17,796 nucleotides of DNA from Deltaproteobacteria bacterium. Lineage in GTDB: Bacteria; Desulfobacterota; DSM-4660; Desulfatiglandales; HGW-15. The notes under the pieces are model-generated. The model did not search any database. It saw nothing but the letters and a program-made list of their open reading frames with translations, and was not told where the DNA came from. Positions within the stretch are counted from its first letter, which is position 1, and the number at the start of each line of letters is the position of its first letter. The position numbers and the translations under genes were made by a program. Where the stretch lies: assembly GCA_019308985.1 (NCBI GenBank), contig JAFDHB010000063.1, forward strand, positions 1-17,796. The letters are read 5' to 3'. Positions 1 to 6,355 of the stretch are shown in pieces.

Positions 1-17
1 TAAACGGAGGGTTCCCA

Positions 18-1325
18 TTGAGCTTAGTAGAAACCAAACCTTCTCGTGGCATCTTCTATGGCTGGTATGTGTTGGGTGCTTCTTTTCTCATCCTTTTTGT
101 GAGCTCGGGCGCAGCCTTTTCCTTTGGAATAATGCTAAAACCCATGGTTGGGGACCTCGGATGGACCCGGGGGACGATTTCCTCGGCATTCTTTCTGAAC
201 ATGAGTGTCTATGCCTTTTCCCTCATTGTCACTGGAAAACTCTACGACCGCTATGGACCCAAATGGGTGATCGTCATATCCACATTATGCTTTTCCCTAG
301 GCTATATCCTCATATCCACCGTTGAGTCCCTCCTACAGTTCTTGCTTTACTATGGGGTTATTTCCGCCATGGGCCTCGGTGGGACCACCATACCCATTTT
401 TGCTGCCCTGATCAGCAAGTGGTTTGAAAAGCGTCGCGGCCTTGCGATAAGCCTCGCTCTTTCGGGTGCCTGCCTGGGGCAGTTTGTGCTGGTTCCGCTT
501 TTCACCTCCTTTGTGCTGCATTACGGGTGGAGGACATCCTATGTTTGGATTGGCCTGATTACGCTCGTGGTCAATATCGTCCTGGCCTTGACGGTCCTGA
601 GGGGAGATCCGGAAGACTTGGGCGTAAATCCCTATGGCTGGGAGGACACTGGCGGACAAGCTGATGAGGCCGAAGCAGGATCAACACACAAAGAACCGGC
701 AGATCTTGATCTTTCCCAGGCCATAAGAACAGGGTCTTTCTGGTTGTTTCTGGTGGTCATGTTTATCTGCGGAAGCGGAGATTTCCTGGTTACGACCCAT
801 ATTGTGCCAATGGTGACGGATTACGGGATACCCCCTTCAACGGCGGGCCACATGCTGGCATGGTTGGGCCTGGCAGCGCTGCTGGGGATTCTGCTCTCCG
901 GGCCCATTTCCGATTCTATCGGGACAAAGATACCTATAGCCATAACCTTCGCGTTGCGAGTGGTGCTTTTCTTGACAGTGCTGAGATACCACAGCGTGGT
1001 CTCTTTCTACATCTTTTCGCTCTTTTTCGGGTTGACGCTCCTTGTTACGGCACCCCTGACGCCGGTACTGGTCGGGAAACTCTACGGCTTATCCTACGTG
1101 GGCATCCTTTCTGGTTTTATAACAACCGTCCACCACCTTGGGGCCGGGTTCTGGACATACATGGGCGGAATGATCTATGACCGAACAGGGAGTTATTCTC
1201 TTGCTTTCTCTATCTCTTCAATCATGTCCCTCGTTGCCGTGATCAGCATGCTCCTTGTCCGGGAAGAGAGGGATGCGACCCCGGGGCTCTGGAAGCAGGC
1301 ACATCCTTGGAACAGGGGCCTGTAA
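18..1325 (+). CDS. OFA-type MFS transporter (monocarboxylate/oxalate-formate antiporter-like)
   Basis: Major facilitator superfamily permease of 435 residues with about twelve hydrophobic segments and a short hydrophilic central loop near residues 205-235. The motif DLGWTRGTISSAF (residues 46-58) and the loop 2-3 motif GKLYDRYGPKWV (73-84) match the OFA / monocarboxylate-transporter branch, whose members move small carboxylates across the inner membrane. The substrate here cannot be read from sequence. The start is TTG at 18, chosen because GGAGG at 6-10 sits seven bases upstream and the protein then begins with a short polar segment just before GWYVLG, as usual in the family. The TAA at bases 1-3 may be the stop of a preceding gene. 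The next gene is convergent and tiny. A GC-rich hairpin (1353-1358 paired with 1363-1368) follows the stop but has no T-tract, so termination there is uncertain. Confidence 0.9.
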   Translation: MSLVETKPSRGIFYGWYVLGASFLILFVSSGAAFSFGIMLKPMVGDLGWTRGTISSAFFLNMSVYAFSLIVTGKLYDRYGPKWVIVISTLCFSLGYILISTVESLLQFLLYYGVISAMGLGGTTIPIFAALISKWFEKRRGLAISLALSGACLGQFVLVPLFTSFVLHYGWRTSYVWIGLITLVVNIVLALTVLRGDPEDLGVNPYGWEDTGGQADEAEAGSTHKEPADLDLSQAIRTGSFWLFLVVMFICGSGDFLVTTHIVPMVTDYGIPPSTAGHMLAWLGLAALLGILLSGPISDSIGTKIPIAITFALRVVLFLTVLRYHSVVSFYIFSLFFGLTLLVTAPLTPVLVGKLYGLSYVGILSGFITTVHHLGAGFWTYMGGMIYDRTGSYSLAFSISSIMSLVAVISMLLVREERDATPGLWKQAHPWNRGL

Positions 1326-1433
1326 CTGCAAGGGAACCTCCCCGGCCTCACTGGCGGCTTCCGCCGCCCGCTGATACGACCCGGAACCCCTGAGCCACCA
1401 CATTAGCTTCTTCTGTGTGTGCAACGAGTATTG

Positions 1434-1526
1434 TTATAATTTGCTAACGACGCGGACAAGAAAGGCGACAAAGGCAAAGGCGACCGCAGTAGTCATTGCT
1501 ACTCCCAGGATCATATCTAATAACAT
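1434..1526 (-). CDS. Small single-pass membrane protein (30 residues)
   Basis: A 30-codon ORF with ATG at 1526-1524 and TAA at 1436-1434. It begins MLLDMILGVAMTT, continues as an uninterrupted alanine/valine/phenylalanine-rich hydrophobic stretch, and ends in a positive tail (RVVSKL), which predicts one transmembrane helix with the C-terminus probably cytoplasmic. Evidence that it is real: a GGAGGG ribosome binding site (1538-1533) six bases from the ATG, and a plausible sigma-70 promoter at 1595-1622. I do not recognise a family. It converges on the MFS transporter gene. It does not look like the small subunits known beside some OFA transporters, so a functional link to that neighbour is only a guess. 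It could also be a chance hydrophobic ORF, but ribosome binding site, promoter and composition together make expression likely. Confidence 0.6.
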   Translation of the reverse strand: MLLDMILGVAMTTAVAFAFVAFLVRVVSKL

Positions 1527-1594
1527 TTTGTTCCCTCCACATTTTTATGTTTTTGCTGCTACCACACCGCTATGGCCCATTTCTTTTAAGGGGT

Positions 1595-1622
1595 AGTATC
1601 ATATGTTATCTTTATTAGTCAA
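1595..1622 (-). promoter_or_regulatory. Putative sigma-70 promoter of the 30-residue membrane protein
   Basis: Read on the minus strand: a -35 box TTGACT (1622-1617), a 16-base spacer, and a -10-like GATACT (1600-1595). It would give a transcript start near 1588 and a leader of about 60 bases before the ATG at 1526. The surrounding sequence is AT-rich. The -10 match is four of six, so this is suggestive only. Confidence 0.4.
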
Positions 1623-1639
1623 CCCTAGATAACGGAGCA

Positions 1640-2153
1640 GTAAGGCCCCTAGGAGAGTTCTTAGATTTGCTTTGGCAACCTCTATCATCCTGGGCGGCTG
1701 AAACCGAAACATCATATTGAAACAGGGTCATGGCAGGTACTTGATATTTACAACGTGGCTGTAAGTCTTTGGTGGACAAACATTTTCTCTATGCACGTTC
1801 ATTATATCCAAAGCAGGTCTCGTCCCCGTGAGAACAGACCTGCAGCGTACTATGGTACCAATATGTTTCGTGACATGGACGTCTTTATCGAACATCTGAG
1901 AGAGAACGGCCCTCAGAGCATCAAAGACCCTCTGGATGCAGAGGGTGCGCCTAATCTTTATGGGATTTGACATCCAGGTCATGCCGAGCATTTCCGGCTA
2001 CGGAAGTGAGGACAGGAGATCAATAAGAGTGTCAGCCCGGTATCGTGTGCTTGCAACCCTTTCGAAACGGGCAAAGGGATCAAGTCTCCTTTTTACTTTG
2101 CTTAGTCATGTGTAGGGGGACATTCATTTTGTGATTGCATAGTCCCATCCTTT
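1640..2153. other. Gene-poor stretch with hairpins
   Basis: No convincing protein gene. Overlapping ORFs of 70-90 codons exist on both strands around 1728-1991, but they lack ribosome binding sites and recognisable motifs. Visible structure: a perfect 8-bp hairpin GCAGGTCT/AGACCTGC (1813-1820 with 1836-1843, 15-base loop); CCCTCT/AGAGGG around 1930-1947; CCCTTT/AAAGGG (2057-2062 with 2073-2078); and GGGAC/GTCCC (2117-2121 with 2142-2146). A decayed mobile element or a structured RNA would both fit; neither is shown. Confidence 0.35.
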
Positions 2154-2693
2154 TCAGACAGCATTGTTTCCTTGGCCGTTTCTGCATCCTTCCTGCCCGG
2201 ATCGCAAGGCACCATCAAGCAGGTCAACCACGGTCTTGAACAGAAGGAAGAGATAGCCGGTATCTTCCTCGCTTAAGACAATGGAAAAATCCTCTTGTGA
2301 AGTCTCTAAAAGGGTCTCAATTACATATTTCATTACATGGGGCTGTGCGGAAAGCTGGACCTGTGCAATCCTTTCCCAGAATTTCTCGTGGGCGCCCTCC
2401 AGGCTTTCCACCAGGCGTTCGTTTTTTTCGTAGCAACTGATGACCTCCTCAGGAGAGATGGTCTTGATCTTGCCTTTCGAGCTTTTTTGAAACATGCGGC
2501 ATACCACATAGAACATGTAGACGGCCAACTCCGTCACTTCCTGATCCAGGTCCCGGGTAAATTCCACGATAAAGGTCAACAGGTAAGGCTGTGCCTTGTT
2601 CACTTGCTTTGTCTCTTTCTGCGCGCGCAGAGGAGAAAAGGTTGCAAACTCCTGCCACGTTGCCTCCACTAATTCTTCGGATATGGGTTCCAT
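2154..2693 (-). CDS. Hypothetical helical protein, 179 residues
   Basis: The protein starts MEPISEELVEATW and looks genuinely coded: even amino-acid use, amphipathic helices throughout, and no low-complexity runs. It has no signal peptide, membrane segment or conserved cysteine cluster. A central hydrophobic-aromatic stretch (VTELAVYMFYVVCRMF, near residues 53-68) probably packs in the core, and the C-terminal segment after GYLFLLFKTVVDLLDG (about residues 145-160) is polar and likely disordered. I do not recognise a family. ATG at 2693 is preceded by a weak AAGAAGG. It lies 102 bases downstream of the yjbQ-like gene on the same strand, so the two may share a transcript. No clear terminator follows the stop. 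Confidence 0.7.
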   Translation of the reverse strand: MEPISEELVEATWQEFATFSPLRAQKETKQVNKAQPYLLTFIVEFTRDLDQEVTELAVYMFYVVCRMFQKSSKGKIKTISPEEVISCYEKNERLVESLEGAHEKFWERIAQVQLSAQPHVMKYVIETLLETSQEDFSIVLSEEDTGYLFLLFKTVVDLLDGALRSGQEGCRNGQGNNAV

Positions 2694-2795
2694 GCCTTCT
2701 TCATCCCTATATCACTCAATGCCTTCTTATCATCGACATCAAGGCTCAGATCCTTTAAAAAACTGTAATGCTGCCGTCACAGATGGATCCGGAAA

Positions 2796-3212
2796 TCACT
2801 CACCAATGATCTTGACGAGGACCCTCTTTTTTCTCCTCCCGTCAAATTCCCCGTAAAAGATCTGCTCCCAGGTCCCAAAGTCCAGTTTCCCATCAGTGAC
2901 GGCAACGACCGCCTCCCGGCCCATGATCTGCCTTTTCATGTGAGCATCGGCGTTGTCTTCGCCCACATTGTGCCGATACTGGGAGACAGGTTCATGGGGG
3001 GCCAGTTTTTCCAGCCAAACGTCATAGTCATGGTGGAGACCCGATTCGTCATCATTTATGAAAACCGAGGCCGTTATGTGCATGGCATTGACAAGGATCA
3101 ATCCTTCCTTGATGCCGCTCTCCCTAAGGCACTCTTCCACTTGCGGGGTAATATTGATGATGGCCCTTCTTGTCGGCACGTGAAAGAAGAGTTCTTTTCG
3201 GTAACTTTTCAT
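2796..3212 (-). CDS. YjbQ / UPF0047 family protein
   Basis: A 138-residue single-domain protein of the YjbQ (UPF0047, TIGR00149) family, at the usual family length. Diagnostic segments are [15 protein letters not shown] (residues 44-58), the di-histidine of GLHHDYDVW (59-67), [13 protein letters not shown] (81-93) and the C-terminal [15 protein letters not shown] (111-125). The conserved histidines and acidic residues line a putative metal-binding pocket in solved family members. A weak secondary thiamin-phosphate synthase activity has been reported for the family, but the physiological role is not settled, so no gene function is assigned here. The start is well supported: AAGGAGG at 3226-3220 lies seven bases before the ATG. 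The unrecognised 179-residue gene follows on the same strand. Confidence 0.93.
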   Translation of the reverse strand: MKSYRKELFFHVPTRRAIINITPQVEECLRESGIKEGLILVNAMHITASVFINDDESGLHHDYDVWLEKLAPHEPVSQYRHNVGEDNADAHMKRQIMGREAVVAVTDGKLDFGTWEQIFYGEFDGRRKKRVLVKIIGE

Positions 3213-3476
3213 GGTCAGACCTCCTTGACATTCATCCTATATCAGACCGGAAAAGATTTGGCAACTTCCAGGGAAAATCCCTGATCCAAAGATCTGATCA
3301 CCATCGTCGGAGTGCCTTGGACAAGGGCGTTCGTGGAGAGATCCTGTCTTGATTAACCTGATGACCTCTGTTATCTTTGCTCCTGACATCCGTTACATCT
3401 TTTGCCTTCTTCACTGTCGGCTGTCAAGCGAGTTAGAGGGCTAGGTCCGGGAAACGAGTAGGATTGCAAGCGAACA

Positions 3477-3640
3477 TTGATGGCTTCGTAAAAAGTCCAA
3501 TTTCTGCGTTGCTCTTCATCTCGTTGTGATTGCGGCGTACGCTAAGTACGCCTCATCACACGAGATTCGCGCACCTTGAACTTGAAGCTTTTTACTTTGC
3601 CATCTCAATTTCGACTTCTTACGAGTTCGTCAACATTGCC
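3477..3640. repeat. Palindromic repeat element (MITE/REP-like) with an extra decayed half-site
   Basis: A long imperfect palindrome centred near 3543. Its core is GGCGTAC/GTACGCC (3534-3540 with 3546-3552, 5-base loop). The arms run outward through TCTCG/CGAGA to ends GATGGCTTCGTAAAAAG (3479-3495) and CTTTTTACTTTGCCATC (3588-3604), whose reverse complement matches the left end at about 14 of 17 positions. A second, poorer copy of the right end, GACTTCTTACGAGTTCGTCA, lies at 3613-3632. The architecture resembles non-autonomous palindromic repeats that I associate from memory with Desulfobacterota genomes; copy number cannot be checked here. The element ends within about ten bases of the DUF362 start codon. 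The stretch 3227-3476 before it holds no gene, only a small CAGGGA/TCCCTG hairpin (3269-3283). Confidence 0.72.
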
Positions 3641-4807
3641 ATGACGAAAGTTGCCTTATTGAACTGTAGCGAATATCATGCTCCGACGATTCGGGACAAG
3701 ATCCTGGAGGGCCTTTCCCTCGTGGAGCTTGACCCCTCCCTGTTTTCCCGGAAAAGGGTGGTTGTTAAGCCGAACCTGCTCAATGCGAGTGTCCCGGAAA
3801 AGGCCATTGTCACCCATCCAGAGTTTTTCAGGGGTGCTCTCCAGGCCGTGAAGGCCCTCGGGGGAAGCCCTGTCCTGGTTGAATCGCCGGCATTCCAGGC
3901 GCTTGACAAGGTCATGAGAAAAACGGGTTACAAGGCCGTGGTGGAAGAAGAGGGATGCGAGATCGCTGATACCAGGGATACCGGAGTTCTCTTCTACGAG
4001 AAAGGTTCGAGGTACCGGAGGTTTGAACTTCCAAGGGCACTGTTTGAAGCCGACGTTGTCCTGAACCTCCCCAAGTTCAAGACACACGGTCTGACCTATA
4101 TCACTGGTGCAGTCAAGAACCTGTTCGGATTTGTCCACGGGCTCAAGAAATCCCAGTGGCATATCAAGGCGAAGGACAAGGAAGCCTTCTCAAGCCTTCT
4201 CCTTGACCTTTACGAGGTCATTATCAAGGGGTTTGAACATCCCAAGAGGTTCATCCACGTCATGGATGCAATCGTCGCCATGGAAGGGGACGGGCCCGGA
4301 TCGTCAGGATCTCCGAAAGAAGTCGGAGCCGTGCTGGTGGGCGAAGATGCAATCGCCCTGGATTCGATCATGGTTGCGATTGCGGGCCTGGACAGGGATA
4401 AGGTCCTCACCCTTGGTCTTGGAGACGAGAGAGGGCTGGGGACGGCCTCTGTTGAAGGAATTGACCTGAGAGGTTTGGGGCTCCAAGATTTCTCCGTCGG
4501 CGCCTTCAGGCCGGGGCTTTCCAATCCTGTATCCCGGATTGACCGATGGCCCATGAATACCCCTTTTCTCAAGAACCTCCTTATTGAAAAACCTCTTCCC
4601 TTGGAGACAAAGTGCACCTTGTGTTACCAGTGCAGGGCTATTTGTCCTGCCGGTGCCATTGAGAAGACCGATGATAAGGATAACAAACCCGTCTATGACT
4701 ATGACAAGTGTATCAGGTGTCTTTGCTGTATGGAGATTTGCCCGGAGGGGGCCATAACCATCAAGAGGGGAAGGCTTCAGGGCCTGCTGGATAGGTGGGT
4801 GAAATGA
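3641..4807 (+). CDS. DUF362 protein with C-terminal 2x[4Fe-4S] ferredoxin domain
   Basis: A 388-residue, probably cytoplasmic protein. Residues 1-290 form a DUF362 domain: the start MTKVALLNC, VVVKPNLLNAS (41-50), LPKFKTHGLTYITGAVKNLFG (within 143-163), and a conserved acidic patch AMEGDGPG (213-220). The C-terminus carries two [4Fe-4S] sites: C325, C328, C331, C335 with a following proline, and C357, C360, C363, C367 with a following proline (C362 is an extra cysteine). DUF362-ferredoxin proteins are widespread in anaerobes and presumably take part in electron transfer, but the reaction is unknown. The frame is open for 37 more codons upstream, back to 3530, but that stretch lies inside the palindromic repeat, so ATG 3641 is preferred on homology. 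No Shine-Dalgarno sequence precedes it, which is odd. Transcription ends at a strong terminator 20 bases downstream. Confidence 0.9.
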   Translation: MTKVALLNCSEYHAPTIRDKILEGLSLVELDPSLFSRKRVVVKPNLLNASVPEKAIVTHPEFFRGALQAVKALGGSPVLVESPAFQALDKVMRKTGYKAVVEEEGCEIADTRDTGVLFYEKGSRYRRFELPRALFEADVVLNLPKFKTHGLTYITGAVKNLFGFVHGLKKSQWHIKAKDKEAFSSLLLDLYEVIIKGFEHPKRFIHVMDAIVAMEGDGPGSSGSPKEVGAVLVGEDAIALDSIMVAIAGLDRDKVLTLGLGDERGLGTASVEGIDLRGLGLQDFSVGAFRPGLSNPVSRIDRWPMNTPFLKNLLIEKPLPLETKCTLCYQCRAICPAGAIEKTDDKDNKPVYDYDKCIRCLCCMEICPEGAITIKRGRLQGLLDRWVK

Positions 4808-4827
4808 GGACCATAACCAGGTCGCCT

Positions 4828-4876
4828 GGCCATGGGCGAGGGCTTTCCTCCCCCGATGGCCTTTTCTCATTTTTTC
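4828..4876 (+). terminator. Rho-independent terminator of the DUF362 gene
   Basis: A stem starting GGCCAT (4828-4833) pairs with ATGGCC (4856-4861). It continues inward with a GGGCGAGG/CCTCCCCC pairing carrying one mismatch around a GCTTT loop, and is followed by the T-rich run TTTTCTCATTTTTT. It lies 20 bases after the stop codon and separates the DUF362 gene from the MBL-fold gene. Confidence 0.85.
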
Positions 4877-4955
4877 ATTTACATTGAAACCGGAACCGGG
4901 TAAAGGTCTTCCTGCGCATATCAACTTACTGAAAGGAGGATGAGAAAGGCAAGCC

Positions 4956-5885
4956 ATGAGAATACGTGAACCTGGAAAGGTATGCGAGGGGTTATGGTAC
5001 CTGGGGCGAAAGGAGTCAGGAGTCTACCTCTTGGAAGGATCCAAGGAGGCCATGATCATAAGCGGGGGCATGAGCTATATAGTACCCTCGATCCTGAAGC
5101 AGATGGAGGAATTCGGAATTGACAGGAACAGGATCAAGAAGCTGTTGATCCTGCATTCCCATTTTGACCACGTGGGGATCGTCCCTTTCTTCAAGCGGTC
5201 CCAACCTGACCTGGAAATATATGCATCGGCCAGGGCGTGGGAGATCCTTGCCATGCCAAAGGCTATAGAAACCATCAATGCCTTCAGCAGGGATGTTGCA
5301 GAGCGTATGGGTATGACAGGGGCATTGGAATCCTATGACCTGGATTGGAGCGATGATGTCAAGGGCCTGACTGTCAGGGAAGGGGACCGCATAGATCTTG
5401 ACGGCACGGAAGTCCTAGTAATCGAGACACCCGGCCATTCATCTTGTGCCATATCCGCCTACGCGCCTGCCTTGAACGCCCTTTTCCCTTCCGACTCCGG
5501 TGGAATCCCCTTCGGTGAGATCATCATCTCATCGGGAAATTCCAACTATGCCAAGTACCAGGAGAGCCTGGAGAAACTAAAGACCTTCGAGGTCAAGCAC
5601 TATTGTGCGGATCACTACGGGTACGTGACCGGAGAGGAAGCAGCCCGGTTTATCTCCCGCTCCATTGAATGTGCCGAAGAGCACAGGGAGTTGATGGAGA
5701 AGACCTACCTGAAGACCCGGGACATCGACAGGGCCGTGGATGAACTCATGCCGGCCTTCTACCGGGATAACCCCGACTATTTCCTCTCACCGGAAATCTT
5801 CAGGGGCGTGTACCGTCAGATGATCAAGCACATCGCCCAGGCCTTGGAAGAAAAGAAGTCGCCCAGCGGTCGGCAGAGCCGGTAG
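4956..5885 (+). CDS. MBL-fold metallo-hydrolase
   Basis: A 309-residue metallo-beta-lactamase-fold hydrolase. All metal ligands are present: HSHFDH (H67, H69, D71, H72), H161 in ETPGHSS, D180 in PSDSGG and H220 in ADHYG. This predicts a two-metal site of the glyoxalase-II-like type that hydrolyses a thioester, ester or related bond; the substrate is not evident. After the core (about residues 1-225) there is a helical C-terminal extension of about 80 residues beginning at GEEAARFI, which may form a lid or dimer surface. No signal peptide, so cytoplasmic. ATG 4956 has two candidate ribosome binding sites: a strong AAAGGAGG at 4932-4939, rather distant at 16 bases, and GAAAGG at 4944-4949, at the normal distance. 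The terminator upstream argues for its own promoter. A palindromic repeat follows 33 bases downstream. Confidence 0.9.
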   Translation: MRIREPGKVCEGLWYLGRKESGVYLLEGSKEAMIISGGMSYIVPSILKQMEEFGIDRNRIKKLLILHSHFDHVGIVPFFKRSQPDLEIYASARAWEILAMPKAIETINAFSRDVAERMGMTGALESYDLDWSDDVKGLTVREGDRIDLDGTEVLVIETPGHSSCAISAYAPALNALFPSDSGGIPFGEIIISSGNSNYAKYQESLEKLKTFEVKHYCADHYGYVTGEEAARFISRSIECAEEHRELMEKTYLKTRDIDRAVDELMPAFYRDNPDYFLSPEIFRGVYRQMIKHIAQALEEKKSPSGRQSR

Positions 5886-5917
5886 ATTAGAGCTCCTTTC
5901 CAACGGCAGATATTGAC

Positions 5918-6112
5918 ATTCAACCCAAATTTCGCAAGGGTTGGGGCAAAACTCAGAATTGCAAACCCTTTTTGATCTTTTCTATTCACCTTTTTAGTGA
6001 ACTGATTTTCAAGGGTAGGGGAGCCTTTAGGCCTACAAGTAGCCAATACTATGAAGAATTCGGGATCGTAAACGATCCCCTACCTGAGAGCCTTGCGAAA
6101 TTCGGGTTCAAA
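5918..6112. repeat. Second palindromic repeat element, different family from the first
   Basis: Nested inverted repeats. The outer ends CAACCCAAATTTCGCAAGG (5921-5939) and CCTTGCGAAATTCGGGTTC (6091-6109) are reverse complements at 17 of 19 positions. The middle pair GGTAGGGGA (6014-6022) and TCCCCTACC (6076-6084) is perfect. Overlapping that is a perfect hairpin GGGATCG-TAAA-CGATCCC (6062-6079). There is no ORF with a ribosome binding site inside. It fills the gap between the MBL-fold gene and the mgtE remnant, and the remnant homology begins right at its right end. Confidence 0.65.
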
Positions 6113-6339
6113 GGGGCAGGCCCGAAGGATATGGGCTTTCCATGATCGGTCTTGCCGTGGGGGCCGCCCTTGGTCTCCAGGTCATCACATCAACCTTGAT
6201 CGGCGCCCTCCTGCCCCTGGGCGCAGCAAAGATGAAATTCGATCCTGCGGTGGTGGCAAGTCCGGCCCTGACCACAATCGTGGATATCACGGGCCTGCTC
6301 ATCTATTTCACCACGGCCAAGTTTCTGCTTGGAATATGA
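6113..6339 (+). pseudogene. mgtE: 5'-truncated remnant of mgtE (Mg2+ transporter), last membrane segments only
   Basis: An open frame whose last 65 codons start at ATG 6142. They encode MIGLAVGAALGLQVITS and then FDPAVVASPALTTIVDITG and LLIYFTTAK. This matches the extreme C-terminus of MgtE-type magnesium transporters, including the conserved DPA-(V)-ASxPxxTTxxDxxGLLIYF segment with its metal-coordinating aspartate. An intact MgtE has roughly 450 residues with N, CBS and five-helix membrane domains; everything except the last two helices is missing. No ribosome binding site precedes ATG 6142. In-frame codons upstream run straight into the palindromic repeat ending at 6112, so the break is probably associated with that repeat. 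It cannot transport by itself. It ends 16 bases from the convergent stop of the inositol-phosphate synthase gene. Confidence 0.8.
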
Positions 6340-6355
6340 CCCGGGGACCTGGGTT

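Noticed and set aside
1353..1368. GGCGGC-TTCC-GCCGCC hairpin as terminator of the MFS gene
   Set aside because: The stem is perfect, but no T-tract follows on either strand, so a terminator call is not supported.
1728..1991. Overlapping ORFs of 71 and 87 codons on opposite strands
   Set aside because: No ribosome binding site, no recognisable motif, and mutual overlap; treated as chance ORFs in a gene-poor stretch.
2030..2085. Possible tRNA-like fold around the GCCCG/CGGGC pairing
   Set aside because: No cloverleaf, anticodon arm or T-loop consensus could be drawn; it is only a simple hairpin.
3530..3640. A 37-codon N-terminal extension of the DUF362 protein
   Set aside because: The codons lie inside the palindromic repeat, and the family normally starts at the MTKVAL-like sequence; ATG 3641 is preferred, although it lacks a Shine-Dalgarno.
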